Positions 1 to 10,400 of a stretch of DNA of 64,000 nt are shown in pieces. The translations under genes were made by a program, and so were the position numbers. Source of the stretch: Streptomyces sp. I6. GTDB taxonomy: Bacteria; Actinomycetota; Actinomycetes; Streptomycetales; Streptomycetaceae. Below the pieces are notes generated by a model, which did not search any database, was not told where the DNA came from, and saw nothing but the letters and a program-made list of their open reading frames with translations. Each line of letters opens with the position of its first letter. Position 1 is the first letter of the stretch. The stretch covers positions 2,139,501 to 2,203,500 of the forward strand of contig RHDP01000001.1 in the NCBI GenBank assembly GCA_003725745.1. The letters are read 5' to 3'.

Positions 1-897
1 AGCCGACGACGAGCAGTACGTCGGCGTCCTCGAGGAAGTCGGTGGTGTGCCGGTCCTCCAGCCAGGACTGCATCGACAGCGGGTGCTCCCAGGGGAAGGC
101 CCCTTGCCGCCGAAGGTGGTCACGACGGGCGCGTCCAGTTTCTCGGCGAGCGCCAGCAGCTTGCCGGAGGCGTGCGAGCGCACGACGCCGCCGCCGGCGA
201 TGATCGCGGGGCGCTCGGCGTGCCGCAGCAGATGCGCGGCGACGGCGGTGAGTTCCGGGCGGGGCACGAGATCGTGCGGGGTGGCGTCCAGGGCCGTCAC
301 GACCGGTAGGGCCGTCTCGGCGAGCAGCACGTCCTGGGGGATCTCCACCCAGACCGGTCCGTGCGGGGCCGTCAGCGCGGACTGCCAGGCGTCGGCGATC
401 GCCGAGGGGATCTGGGAGGCGGTGCGGACGGTGTGCACGGACTTCACGACGTCCCGGAACGACGCCTTCTGGTCGCGCAGTTCGTGCAGATAGCCGTGTC
501 GCCCGCCGCCGATGCCGGCGCTCGGCACCTGGCTGGAGATCGCCAGGACGGGGGCGCTGGCCGCGGCGGCCTCCTGGAGCGCGGCGAGCGCGGTGAGCGC
601 ACCGGGGCCGGTGGAGAGCAGCAGCGGGGTGGCCTGTCCGGTGATCCGGCCGTGGGCGTCGGCGGCGAAGCCCGCGTTGTTCTCCACCCGCAGCCCGACG
701 TAGCCGAGGTCGGAGCGGCGCAGCGCGTCGAACATGCCGAGGGCGTGCTGGCCGGGCAGGCCGAAGACCGTGGTGGCACCGAGCCCGGCGAGGGTCTCGA
801 CGACGAGGTCTCCGCCGTTGCGGCCGGGCGGCGGGTTGAGCGCGGCGTCGACCTGCCGCGCCGTGGGGCGCAGCACGAGGTCGTGGTCGTGGGTCAC
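1..897 (-). CDS. Thiamine pyrophosphate-dependent enzyme, acetolactate synthase-like (3' end outside window)
   Basis: The 299 visible codons open with a GTG that overlaps the stop of the upstream agmatinase gene by four bases, so the two are translationally coupled. The N-terminal TPP-binding fold is clear: [15 protein letters not shown], then [19 protein letters not shown], whose Glu is the expected cofactor-activating residue, then the [12 protein letters not shown] segment and a central domain with [19 protein letters not shown]. The family covers acetolactate synthase, benzoylformate decarboxylase and similar 2-oxoacid enzymes. Sitting in an operon with a guanidino hydrolase and a transporter, it is more likely catabolic than a biosynthetic IlvB; the substrate cannot be read from the sequence. 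The C-terminal third with the second TPP motif lies beyond the window edge. Confidence 0.88.
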   Translation of the reverse strand, partial: MTHDHDLVLRPTARQVDAALNPPPGRNGGDLVVETLAGLGATTVFGLPGQHALGMFDALRRSDLGYVGLRVENNAGFAADAHGRITGQATPLLLSTGPGALTALAALQEAAAASAPVLAISSQVPSAGIGGGRHGYLHELRDQKASFRDVVKSVHTVRTASQIPSAIADAWQSALTAPHGPVWVEIPQDVLLAETALPVVTALDATPHDLVPRPELTAVAAHLLRHAERPAIIAGGGVVRSHASGKLLALAEKLDAPVVTTFGGKGPSPGSTRCRCSPGWRTGTPPTSSRTPTYCSSSA

Positions 898-1871
898 TTG
901 TCGTTCCTGGACGCGGCGATCTGGCGGGCCATGATCGTGGTGAGTTCGTACGCGGTGTGGGAGGCCGCGACCGAGGTGATCTCGGCGTGGTCGTAGGCCG
1001 GGGCGACCTCGACGACGTCGGCGGAGACCAGGTTGCAGGAGGCGAGCCCGCGGAGGATCTCCAGCAGTTCGCGGGAGGTCATGCCGCCGGCCTCGGGGGT
1101 GCCGGTGCCGGGGGCGTGCGCCGGGTCGAGGCAGTCGATGTCGATGGAGATGTACAGGGGGCGGTCGCCGATGCGCTGGCGGAGCTGGTCGGCGACCTCG
1201 TCGGCGCCCCGGCGGTAGACGTCGGAGGAGGTGACGATGCCGAAGCCCATCTTCTCGTCGTCGGTGAGGTCCTGCTTGCCGTAGAGCGGGCCGCGGATGC
1301 CGACGTGGGACAGGGCCTCGGTGTCGAGGATGCCCTCCTCGACGGCGCGGCGGAACGGGGTGCCGTGGGTGTACTCGGCGCCGAAGTAGGTGTCCCAGGT
1401 GTCCAGGTGGGCGTCGAAGTGCAGCAGCGCGACGGGGCCGTGCTTCCTGGCGACCGAGCGGAGCAGGGGCAGCGCGATGGTGTGGTCGCCGCCGAGGGTC
1501 ATCATGCGGGCGCCGGTGCCGAGGATGTCGTCGGCGGCGGCCTCGATGGTCTCGACGGCCTCGTTGATGTTGAACGGGTTGGCGGCGATGTCGCCCGCGT
1601 CCGCGACCTGGGCGAGCGCGAAGGGCGAGGCGTCCTGGGCCGGGTTGTACGGCCGCAGGAGCCTCGACGCCTCGCGGATGGCGTTGCCGCCGAAGCGCGC
1701 GCCGGGACGGTAGGAGACCCCGGCGTCGAAGGGCACGCCGACGACGGCGACGTCGGTGCTGCCGACCTCGTCGAGCCGGGGCAGCCGGGCGAACGTCGCG
1801 GGTCCGGCGTACCGCGGGATGCGGGACGAGTCGATGGGGCCGCGCGGCGTCTCGTTGCTGCTCATGACCAT
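894..1871 (-). CDS. speB: Agmatinase / guanidino-acid ureohydrolase
   Basis: A 325-residue ureohydrolase of typical family length. It hydrolyses a guanidino group to urea plus an amine, using two Mn ions. All metal ligands are visible: H130 in GGDHT, D153/H155/D157 in HFDAHLDT, and D244/D246 in [16 protein letters not shown]. The family includes agmatinase, guanidinobutyrase and guanidinopropionase, and specificity cannot be settled from motifs. Start at 1871 or at the second ATG (1865); the latter gives MSSNETPRG. It follows the transporter gene by about 63 bp and overlaps the TPP enzyme by 4 bp. This suggests a three-gene uptake-and-degradation operon for a guanidino compound, with the divergent PucR protein as the obvious regulator. 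Confidence 0.93.
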   Translation of the reverse strand: MVMSSNETPRGPIDSSRIPRYAGPATFARLPRLDEVGSTDVAVVGVPFDAGVSYRPGARFGGNAIREASRLLRPYNPAQDASPFALAQVADAGDIAANPFNINEAVETIEAAADDILGTGARMMTLGGDHTIALPLLRSVARKHGPVALLHFDAHLDTWDTYFGAEYTHGTPFRRAVEEGILDTEALSHVGIRGPLYGKQDLTDDEKMGFGIVTSSDVYRRGADEVADQLRQRIGDRPLYISIDIDCLDPAHAPGTGTPEAGGMTSRELLEILRGLASCNLVSADVVEVAPAYDHAEITSVAASHTAYELTTIMARQIAASRNDK

Positions 1872-1934
1872 GCCTCTGCTTCCTGCGCTTTTCTGCTTAT
1901 CCGTCGGTTTGCAGTCGTTTGACTGTAACGGGGT

Positions 1935-3416
1935 TCACGGGGTGGCCGGGACCGTCTCCGGTTCGGTCCGCTGCTCGTCGGCCTCGGGGCCGCGGCCCGC
2001 CAGGCGCTCGCGCCAGTTGGCCAGGACCGCCTCGTCGGTGGGCCTGGTGGCCAGGGAGACGGCGACGTACGTCACCAGGGAGGCGAGCAGGCCGTAGTAG
2101 ATGGGCTCGTTGGCGAGGATGCCGAACTTCGCCATCAGGGCGATGACGGCCAGTCCGCCGACGACGACGGAGGAGAGGGCGCCGTGCACCGTGCCGCGCT
2201 TCCACAGCAGTCCGCCGAGGATCGGCACCAGCAGTCCGCCGACGAGCAGGTTGTAGGCGACCGTCAGGGCCTCGACGACGTTGTTGAGGGCGATGGCGAT
2301 GCCGACGACGGCGACGCCCATCGCCAGGATGAACAGGCGGTTGCCCTTCACCTCGTCGTGCGGTCCGCCGTCCGCCCGCCGGGTCACGGCGCCGCGCAGC
2401 CGCTGCCAGATGTCGTTGTTGGCGACGGTTGCGCAGGCGATGAGGGCACCGGAGGAGGTGGACATCACGGCGGCGAGGGCGGCGGCCAGGACCAGTCCGC
2501 GCACGCCCAGCGGAAGGGCGTCCTTGACGATGGTGGCGAAGGCGTCGTCGGCATTGGCGAGGTCGGGGTACAGCACCCTGGCCGCGGTGCCCACGACGGC
2601 GCCGGCGAGGGCGTAGGCGAGGCAGTAGGTGCCGGCGACGGTGCCGCCCCAGCGGGCCACCTTGTCGTCGCGGGCGGTGAAGACGCGCTGCCAGATGTCC
2701 TGGCCGATGAGCATGCCGAACGTGTAGATCAGCACATAGGTGAAGATCGTCTCGCCGCCGATGCCGAACGGGGCGAAGTACTCGGTGGGCAGCCGGGCCT
2801 TCATCTCGGCGAAGCCGCCGGCCTTGACGACGGCGATGGGCAGCAGCAGGAGCAGCACGCCGATCGTCTTGACGACGAACTGCACCATGTCGGTGAGGGT
2901 GATCGACCACATGCCGCCGAGCGTGGAGTAGGCGACGACGATCGAGCCGCCGAGGATGATCGCGACGGTCCGGTTCATGTCGAAGAGGACGTCGAAGATC
3001 GTGGCGTAGGCGATGGTCGAGGTGACCGCGAGCATCAGGGTGTACGCCCACATCACCACGCCGGTGATGAGTCCCGCCCGGCCGCCGTAGCGCAGGTCGA
3101 GCATCTCGGAGACGGTGTAGACCTTCAGCCGGGCGATACGGGCCGAGAAGAAGACCGACAGGGCGAGCAGGCCGAGGCCGATGGTGAAGACCATCCAGGC
3201 GCCGGAGAGCCCGTACTTGTATCCGAGGCCCACGCCGCCGATGGTGGAGGCGCCGCCGAGGACGATCGCGGCCATGGTGCCGGAGTACATCGAGGGTCCG
3301 AGTCGGCGGCCGGCGACCAGGAACTCGCTCTTGGACTTCGCGCGGCGCATGCCCCACCAGCCCATGGCCAGCATGCCGGCCAGATAGACGACGATCACTG
3401 CGTAGTCGACGGCCAT
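1935..3416 (-). CDS. Sodium:solute symporter (SSS family)
   Basis: A 493-residue integral membrane protein with about thirteen hydrophobic segments, including the family's conserved first helices (AVIVVYLAGMLAMGWWGMRR) and the GGASTIGGVGLGYKYG region. SSS proteins import organic solutes such as proline, pantothenate or purine-related compounds with Na+. I chose the ATG at 3416 rather than the longer frame from 3494. A strong GAAGGAGG lies seven bases upstream, and translation from there starts right before the first membrane helix, while the extra 26 residues are basic and unlike the family. It is the first gene of the minus-strand operon with the agmatinase. Substrate by context: a guanidino compound (inference). 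Confidence 0.9.
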   Translation of the reverse strand: MAVDYAVIVVYLAGMLAMGWWGMRRAKSKSEFLVAGRRLGPSMYSGTMAAIVLGGASTIGGVGLGYKYGLSGAWMVFTIGLGLLALSVFFSARIARLKVYTVSEMLDLRYGGRAGLITGVVMWAYTLMLAVTSTIAYATIFDVLFDMNRTVAIILGGSIVVAYSTLGGMWSITLTDMVQFVVKTIGVLLLLLPIAVVKAGGFAEMKARLPTEYFAPFGIGGETIFTYVLIYTFGMLIGQDIWQRVFTARDDKVARWGGTVAGTYCLAYALAGAVVGTAARVLYPDLANADDAFATIVKDALPLGVRGLVLAAALAAVMSTSSGALIACATVANNDIWQRLRGAVTRRADGGPHDEVKGNRLFILAMGVAVVGIAIALNNVVEALTVAYNLLVGGLLVPILGGLLWKRGTVHGALSSVVVGGLAVIALMAKFGILANEPIYYGLLASLVTYVAVSLATRPTDEAVLANWRERLAGRGPEADEQRTEPETVPATP

Positions 3417-3603
3417 GGGGCCTCCTTCGCTCTCACCTCGGTGGCGTGTCGTGCAGAGGTTCACGGGGGCGCAGCGGCTTCTCCGCGGGGACATCCGCCC
3501 GTACCCGCGTCCGCTGGACGACTAGACGATAGGTGGCCGAAAAGCGACGATGAAGTGTACGTTTCCTCCATTCTCGAAGACGATCAGGGATGGAACGTCC
3601 ACC

Positions 3604-5283
3604 ATGCAGGACTCCGCCGCTCTCCAGGGTGCCGCCTCAGCCCCCTCGACCCCTTCAGCTTCTTCAGCCTCTCCAGCTCCCCCGGTCTCCTCAGCCCCCT
3701 CAATCCCCTCAGCCCCGTCAATCCCCTCAGCCCTGTCAGCCGCGTCAGCCTCTTCGGCACCACCCACCCCGCCCGTACCGCTGGCCGCACTGCTGGCACG
3801 GGAGGAACTCGGGCTGCGGCTGGTGGCGGGCGTCCCGGAGTCCACCGGCCCGGAGGGCGTCCGCATCCAGTGGGTGCACACCTCGGAGATGGCCGACCCG
3901 TACCCGTACCTCCTGGGCGGTGAGCTGCTGCTGACGGCGGGCGTCCTGCTGAAGGACCCCGAGCGGTACGCGTCGCGGGTCGCCGAGGCGGGTGGCGCGG
4001 CGATCGGCTTCGGGCTGGCTCCGGTGTACGACACCGTCCCGGACGCGCTGGTCGCGGCTTGCGAGCGCCGCGGGCTGCCGCTGCTGGAGGTGCCGCCGAA
4101 GACCCCGTTCACCGCGGTCGCGCGAGCCGTCTGGGGGCTGATGGCGCAGGCCCGGCTCCGGGAGGTGCGCCGGGTGAGCGAAGCCCAGCAGGGCCTCGCC
4201 GGCGCGGCGGCCCGCCCCGATCCGGTGCCCGCGGTGCTGCAGCAGCTGGCCTCCCGCCTCGGCGGCTGGGCGGTGTTGCTGGCGCCGGACGGCTCGGCCC
4301 TGCACGTCTCGGGCCGGGCGCCGTCCCGGGAGGCCCGCGAGGCCCTGGGGCGGCTGGCGCGGGTGGTGAGCCCGGATCCCGCCGACGAGGAGCCCGCGGG
4401 GGACACGGCTGCCGCCCCGGCCCGGGGAACCGCCGGCGGCCGGACGGCACAGAGCGCGGCGGCGGGCACCGCGCGCCGGGCACCCTCCTCGGCGGCCGAC
4501 ACCGCCGGGGACGTGCACCTCGCGGCCTACGCGCTCGGCGGCGGCGAGGGCCTGGTCCTGGGGATCGCCGCCGAGGGGCGCGAACCGGGCGGGCACACGG
4601 TCGCCGGGCTCGCCGTCGTGCTGCTGTCGCTGCTCACGGCGCCGCACCGGGGAGCGGACGCGAGCGGGCGGACCGCCGCGCTGGTGCGGCTGCTGCTGGG
4701 CGGCACCCCCGCCCAGGTCGTCCGCGACCTGGGCCAGGGCCCCTGGACGGTGGTGCACGGGACACGGCCGGGGCAGTCCGACCGGATCGCGGCCTCGGCG
4801 CTCGGCGCGGCCCTGGGCAGCACGCTGGTGGACACCGACGGGGAGCGGGTGCGGGTCCTGCTCTCCGGCGACCGGCGCGTGGAACCGCAGCCCGGCTGGA
4901 CCCTCGGGGTGAGCGCCCCGGCCTCGGCGGAGGAACTGGGCACCGCCGACACCGCCGCCGCCCGGGCACTGCGCCGCGCGGAGGCGACCCGCGTCCCGCT
5001 CGCCCGCCAGCGGTACACCGGCCTCGGCGAGCTGGTCGCGCCCGACGAGGCGGCCGTCCATGCGCGCACCCTGCTGGCACCGGTCGCGGACTCGCCCGCG
5101 CTCACCGAGACCCTGCGCGTCTGGCTCTCGTTGCATGGCAGTTGGGACCGTACGGCGGTGGCCCTGGGCGTCCACCGGAACACCGTCCGCCAGCGGATCG
5201 CCCGGTGCGGCTCACTGCTGGGCGTCGACCTGGACGACGCGGACGCACGGATGGAGCTGTGGTTCGCGCTGCGCTACAGCTGA
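3604..5283 (+). CDS. PucR-family transcriptional regulator
   Basis: About 559 residues. The N-terminal PucR domain follows a low-complexity leader (VPLAALLAREELGLRLVAG, then WVHTSEMADPYPYLLGGELLLTAG). The C-terminal PucR helix-turn-helix is clear: LRVWLSLHGSWDRTAVALGV, then HRNTVRQRIARCGSLLGVDL. The leader (residues about 10-60) is an unusual Ser/Pro/Ala repeat encoded by near-identical CCCTCAG/CCCTCAAT units. The ATG at 3604 is preferred over the upstream in-frame ATG at 3550, which would add 18 unrelated residues. The gene is divergent from the transporter-agmatinase-TPP operon with about 190 bp between starts, the usual arrangement for a PucR activator that senses a nitrogenous metabolite. 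The effector is unknown. Confidence 0.9.
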   Translation: MQDSAALQGAASAPSTPSASSASPAPPVSSAPSIPSAPSIPSALSAASASSAPPTPPVPLAALLAREELGLRLVAGVPESTGPEGVRIQWVHTSEMADPYPYLLGGELLLTAGVLLKDPERYASRVAEAGGAAIGFGLAPVYDTVPDALVAACERRGLPLLEVPPKTPFTAVARAVWGLMAQARLREVRRVSEAQQGLAGAAARPDPVPAVLQQLASRLGGWAVLLAPDGSALHVSGRAPSREAREALGRLARVVSPDPADEEPAGDTAAAPARGTAGGRTAQSAAAGTARRAPSSAADTAGDVHLAAYALGGGEGLVLGIAAEGREPGGHTVAGLAVVLLSLLTAPHRGADASGRTAALVRLLLGGTPAQVVRDLGQGPWTVVHGTRPGQSDRIAASALGAALGSTLVDTDGERVRVLLSGDRRVEPQPGWTLGVSAPASAEELGTADTAAARALRRAEATRVPLARQRYTGLGELVAPDEAAVHARTLLAPVADSPALTETLRVWLSLHGSWDRTAVALGVHRNTVRQRIARCGSLLGVDLDDADARMELWFALRYS

Positions 5284-5300
5284 CGTGGCACGGCCGGGGG

Positions 5301-5400
5301 AAACCCGGGAACGCCACGGGAAACCCGGGAACGCCGCGGGAAACCCGGGAACGCCGCGGGAAAGCCGGGAAACCCGGAGGAAGGCCCACGGAAAGCCGGG
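5301..5400. repeat. 20-bp tandem repeat downstream of the PucR gene
   Basis: Three adjacent 20-bp units (5301-5320, 5321-5340, 5341-5360) differ at one base only; each reads AAACCCGGGAACGCC then RCGGG. Degenerate copies run on to about 5400. Purine-rich low-complexity DNA with GGGGAGCCGAC and GGAAAGCAGACGG units continues to about 5600. I see no gene in 5284-5630. Confidence 0.85.
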
Positions 5401-5630
5401 GAAGGCCGACAGTGAGCCACGAGGAGTGGCAGAGGACGGCCGGAGCACCGGGAGAAAGCTGACGGAAGCCCGGTGGAAAGCAGACGGAAATCAGATGGAG
5501 AGCAGAGGGAAAGCAGACGGGGAGCCGACGGGGAGCCGACGGGGGACGCGGCAGGGAGTCGGCGGAGGGTCGGCGACCGGCCGGGGGAAGCCGAAGCGGA
5601 GATGAGCAGAGAACTTACCTATGATCTGCT

Positions 5631-5648
5631 TATCAGATTTATCTGATA
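5631..5648. promoter_or_regulatory. Perfect palindrome, candidate operator of the polyketide locus
   Basis: TATCAGAT-TT-ATCTGATA has perfect 8-bp arms and sits in a short AT-rich island (about 5600-5660) inside very GC-rich DNA. It lies just upstream of a candidate -35 element and about 350 bp before the ketosynthase start. The symmetry and position suit a dimeric repressor or activator site; the protein that binds is unknown. Confidence 0.45.
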
Positions 5649-5659
5649 TCGATGTCTGA

Positions 5660-5691
5660 TTGACCCCCGGCATACGCCGGTGGAATATAGG
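5660..5691 (+). promoter_or_regulatory. Candidate promoter of the KS-PKS locus
   Basis: TTGACC (5660-5665) is followed after 18 bp by AATATA (5684-5689), a fair match to a vegetative Streptomyces promoter. It lies directly after the palindrome at 5631-5648. The transcript would have a leader of about 300 bases before the GTG-rich ketosynthase region. Prediction by eye only. Confidence 0.35.
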
Positions 5692-5999
5692 CGCACGAAT
5701 TCCGGACTCCAGCGCTTCGAGCGCCGGGATACCGGACTGTAGGTGACTCACCGTTACGCCCTTACCCTGAATACGACTCCATCAGGGAGAACCGCCGGGC
5801 AGTTCTCATGATCGTCATGGTATGGATCGGCCGCTCCGAATATCACGCCCCGTCGCAATCGACACCCCCATTCGAACGCGCCCCGGCCGGCTGCCGATCC
5901 GGCTCAGCACCCTGAGCCGCCCTTTCGACCGCTTCCCCGGTTCAGCTCTGCGGCGGTGTGGATTCACCATGCCGCCCTCGATCCATCCGGAGGTGCGCC

Positions 6000-7346
6000 A
6001 TGAGCGGACGGGCGACGGCGGCTCGGGAATACCCGGAAAACCGGGAGGCTCTCGTCACCGGAATGGGATTCTGCCTACCGGGAGACGACCGTCCCGTCCT
6101 CACCGCGGACGAGGTGTGGGACGTCGCCGCCCACGGCCGGACATGCCTTCTGCACGACGGTGTCCACCACGGTCCGGTACACCTGCCCGAGACGGCGCTC
6201 CAGGAGCGCTTCCCCGCACTGCCCGGGGTCTTCTCCCGGCATTTCACCTCCGCCCACCGCTTCGGCCTGGTGTCGCTGGCCGAGGCCTGCCGGGACGCCG
6301 AACTGGACCTGGAGGCGGGCGATGTGGCCGAGGCGGCGATCCTGGCCGGCCGAGGCGGAGTGGACGCCCAGGTCGCCAGCTACCAGGCGGTCATGCAGGC
6401 CGACCCCGCGGCGATCGGCCCACGGGGCGCGATGGACCTCTTCATCGGGGCGGAGCTGGCGGTCACCCCCTCCGATGTCGCACTGGTGCAGAGTGCGGTG
6501 ACCCGTTCCACCGGACCGTGCTACACCGTTTCCTGCGGATGCGCATCCTCCGCGGTGCAACTCGGCCACGCGCGCGGCATGATCGCCGCCGGCGTGGTGG
6601 ACCTCGCGGTGGTGACCGGCGTCGACGTCTTCGACGTGGAGCTGGTCCGCAACGCCCAGGTCCTCCTGCGCGTCGCCCAGCAGGCCGAGGCCTCCCGGCG
6701 GGCGGCCGGCAAGCCCGCCCTGCTGCCCTCCTTCGACCGTCTGATGCGCCCCTATGACCGCCGCGCGGACTGCGTGAACTACGGCGAGGGTTCGGCCACG
6801 TTGATCCTGGAGAGCCGTGAGCACGCCGAGCGGCGGGGGGCGCACGCGTACGGCCGGGTTCTCAGCCAGGCCACGACACGCGACGGTCTGGCCAATCCGC
6901 TGACGAGCGACGAGAGCGGCTCGGGGCTGGTGGCCGCCGTCCGCGCCTGCCTGGGGGACCGGTGGTCGATCGGGCAGATCCCCTATGTCCACGGCGGCAG
7001 CGACGGCGACGCCCTCGTCACGGCCTTCGAGGTGAACGCCGTCCGCGAGTTGTACGGACCAGCCGCGGCGGACCTGCTGATGACCTCCCAGGAAGGCTGC
7101 TTCGGGCACAACGGTGCCCCCGCCGGCTGCCTCGGTGCGGCGCTGACGCTCCTGATGATGGAGCGCGGCGAGGTCTGCCCCACGGCCAACTGCGAGGAGC
7201 CGGCCGAGGGGCTGCCGTTCGACCCCGTGCCCGGCACCCGCACACGCCCCCTCTCCTTCGACTACGCCCTGAACTTCACCTACCAGATCGGCGGTGTGAA
7301 GAGCGCCATGCTGCTCGGACGCGCGGACGCCCCCTCCTCGTGCTGA
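6000..7346 (+). CDS. Stand-alone beta-ketoacyl synthase
   Basis: A 448-residue monofunctional condensing enzyme of the thiolase fold. ATG at 6000 has GGAGG nine bases upstream; the longer frame from 5958 lacks one. The catalytic triad is intact though the surrounding motifs are divergent: C181 in SCGCASSAVQLG, H331 in YVHGGSDGDAL, and H370 in CFGHNGAPAG. So it is a potentially active condensing enzyme, not a chain-length-factor-like partner, which would lack the Cys. It precedes the modular synthase gene by about 130 bp on the same strand and probably shares its transcript. A role in making or priming a starter unit, or a final condensation, is inference. No acyl carrier or transferase domain is fused to it. 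Confidence 0.85.
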   Translation: MSGRATAAREYPENREALVTGMGFCLPGDDRPVLTADEVWDVAAHGRTCLLHDGVHHGPVHLPETALQERFPALPGVFSRHFTSAHRFGLVSLAEACRDAELDLEAGDVAEAAILAGRGGVDAQVASYQAVMQADPAAIGPRGAMDLFIGAELAVTPSDVALVQSAVTRSTGPCYTVSCGCASSAVQLGHARGMIAAGVVDLAVVTGVDVFDVELVRNAQVLLRVAQQAEASRRAAGKPALLPSFDRLMRPYDRRADCVNYGEGSATLILESREHAERRGAHAYGRVLSQATTRDGLANPLTSDESGSGLVAAVRACLGDRWSIGQIPYVHGGSDGDALVTAFEVNAVRELYGPAAADLLMTSQEGCFGHNGAPAGCLGAALTLLMMERGEVCPTANCEEPAEGLPFDPVPGTRTRPLSFDYALNFTYQIGGVKSAMLLGRADAPSSC

Positions 7347-7474
7347 GCACCGGGCACCTCCGCTCCCGTCCCCTCTCGTCCCAGCCTTTCCCATACCGCC
7401 TATTTCAGCGCATCTCATCTCATCACATGACACATCAGCCTGAACCCGTCACCAATGGGACCAAGGAGGCCCGC

Positions 7475-10400
7475 ATGGCCGAACACAGGTACGTCAGCAG
7501 CGGAGACAGCGGAAACCCGAGGAGCTGGGAGAACTCCGGAAGCAACGAGAACAACGAGAACAACGGAAACTGGGGAAACAACGAAGACAACGGAGATAAC
7601 GGAGGCCATGGGGCAATCGCCGTCATCGGGCTGGGGTGCCGGCTCCCCGGCGAGGTCGGTACCCCGGCCGCCCTGTGGCGGCTGCTGGCCGACGGACGCG
7701 ACGCCGTCGGACCGCCCTCCGACGCACGCGCGCGGCAGTGGGGGCCGGAAGACCCCGCGGCCGGCGTCGACTCCACGGGCCCGGCGGCCCGGCAGGCCGG
7801 CTATCTCCACGACGTGGCCGGCTTCGACGCCGGCTTCTTCGGCGTGTCCGGCCGCGAGGCCGATGTGCTCGACCCCCAGCACCGCCTCTTACTCGAGGTG
7901 TCCAGCGAAGCGCTGGAACACGCCGGGCTGCCGCCCGAGCAGCTCGCCGGGAGCGCCACAGGCGTCTACGTCGGCATCAGCTACAACGACTTCTACGAGG
8001 GCCTGGCCGGTCAGCCGCTGGAGGTCGAAGGCTCCCTCCTGACCAACGGCCACTGCGTCGCGGCGGGTCGCGTCTCCTACCTCATGGGACTGCACGGCCC
8101 CAGCATCGCCCTCGACACCGCCTGCTCCTCCTCGCTCGTGGCACTGCACCTCGCCTGCCGGGCACTGGCGGAGGGCGAGTGCCGCCTCGCTCTCGCCGGA
8201 GGCGTCAACCTGTTGCTGGGCTCCCGCACGACGAGGTCCTTCGCGCGGATGGGCATGCTCTCGGCGACCGGCCGCTGCCACACCTTCGACGCCGGCGCCG
8301 ACGGCTTCGTACGGGGCGAGGGGTGCGGTGTCGTCGTCCTCAAGCGCCTGGAGGACGCCCGGCGGGACAGGGACCGGATACTGGCGGTGATACGCGGCTC
8401 GGCCGTGAACCAGGACGGCAACTCCGACGGCCTGGCCGCCCCTTCGGCGGACGCCCAGGCCGCCCTGTTCCGCCGGACCCTCGAGCGGGCCGGGGTCGAC
8501 CCCCGGGACCTCGGAATGATCGAGACCCACGGGACGGGCACACCGGTGGGCGATCCGATCGAGTTCTCCAGCCTGTCCCGCGTCTACGGCACGGGGCGCG
8601 GCCGGTGCGCGCTCGGTTCCGTGAAGACCAACGTGGGGCACCTGGAGCCGGCGTCCGGCATCACCGGCCTGATCAAGGCCGTGCTGTGCCTCCGGCACGG
8701 AGTGGTACCGCCCAATCTGCACTTCACCAGGTGGAATCCGGCGATCTCGGCCGGGGACACCCGCTTCTTCGTCCCCACGGCGCCGACGGACTGGCCCGTC
8801 GGCGGCGCCCGTCTCGCCGCCGTCTCCTCCTTCGGGTACTCCGGCACCAACGCCCATGTCGTACTCGAACAGGCACCGCCCGCCGGGCCCCGGCGCCCCC
8901 GCGCCCCGCGTCGTCCGGGCTCACCGGCCCCGGAGGTCCTCCTCGTACCCGCCGGATCGCCCCGGGTCCTCCCCTCGGCGGCGCAGCGGCTCGCCGACTG
9001 GGTCGAGCAGGACGCGGGGGCGTACCGCTGGGCGACATCGCCCACACGCTCGCGCTGAGGCGGTCCGCCGGACGGGGCCGTCTCGGCGTGGTGGCCTCCT
9101 CGCACGAAGACCTGGTGCGCTCCCTCAGGAACTTCGCGGCCGGTCGCGCCCAGCCCCATGTGGTGACCGGAGCCGTCCCCGCCCGGGTCGCCCGGCGACC
9201 GGTGTGGGTGTTCTCCGGACACGGCTCTCAGTGGCCGGGGATGGGGCGCGGGCTGCTGGAGCGGGAACCTGCCTTCGCCGCGGCCCTGGCGGAGGTGGAC
9301 GCGCTGATCTCGGCCGAGGCGGGCTTCTCGGTCCTCGAGATGGTGTCGGGGAGCGCGACGGCCACCGGCCCGGAGCAGGTGCAGCCCCTGCTGTTCGCCA
9401 TGCAGGCGTCGCTCACCGCCCTCTGGAGGGCGTACGGAGTCGAGCCGGCCGCCGTCGTGGGGCACTCCATGGGAGAGGTGGCCGCCGCGGTGGCGGCCGG
9501 AGGACTCACCCTGGCGGACGGGGTTAAGGTCGTCTGCCGCCGTTCCACGCTGCTGGCGCGGATCGCGGGGGCCGGCGCCATGGCGACGGTGAGCCTGGAC
9601 CCGCGGTCGGTCGAGCGGGAACTGCACGAGGCGGGAGTGAGCGGGGAGGTCTGCGTGGCCGTCCTCGCGGCTCCCCGGTCCACGGTCGTCGCCGGCGCAC
9701 CGCGCGGGATCGCGCAGCTGGTCGCCGCCTGGGAGGCGCGGGGCGTTCCCGCCCACGCCGTCGCCGTGGACGTGGCCTCGCACTCCCCCAGGTGGGCCCG
9801 CTGCTCCCGGAACTGCGGCGGTCCCTGCGCGGCCTGACGCCGCAGCGGCCCCGCGTGCCCTTCTACTCGACGGTCCACAAGGACCACCGCCGCGCCCCCG
9901 CGTTCGACGCCGTCTACTGGTGCGCCAACCTGCGCCGCCCGGTGCGGTTCGCCTCCGCCATCGCCGCGGCCGGCGCCGACCGGCACCGCGTCTACGTCGA
10001 GGTGTCCCCGCACCCCGTCGTCACCCACTCGGTCGTCGGGAGCCTGCCGGACAGCCTCCGCGACCCCGTCGTGCTCCCCACCCTCCGGCGGGACGAGGAC
10101 GAGACGGCCACGTTCCGCGCCCAGCTCGCCGCCCTGCACTGCACCGGGGTCGAGGTCGACTGGTCCGTGCTGTACGCCGGGGGCGACCTCTGCGACGCCC
10201 CGGTGCTCACCTTCGACCGGCAACCCCACTGGGTGCCCGCCCCGGCCGCGGCGGCCGTCCCCGCGACGGCCGCCCCGGGGACGGCCGCGCTGCCCGGTTC
10301 CCACTCCGAGGTCCCCGGAGAGAGAGTCCAGCACGTCTGGCAGGCGGACGCGGGCACCGAAGCCGTCCCGTGGCTGACCGACCACGGGGTGCGCGGGAAT

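Noticed and set aside
6962-7474. Upstream in-frame extension of the PKS frame
   Set aside because: It overlaps the ketosynthase gene out of frame and lacks similarity. AAGGAGG before the ATG at 7475 marks the start.
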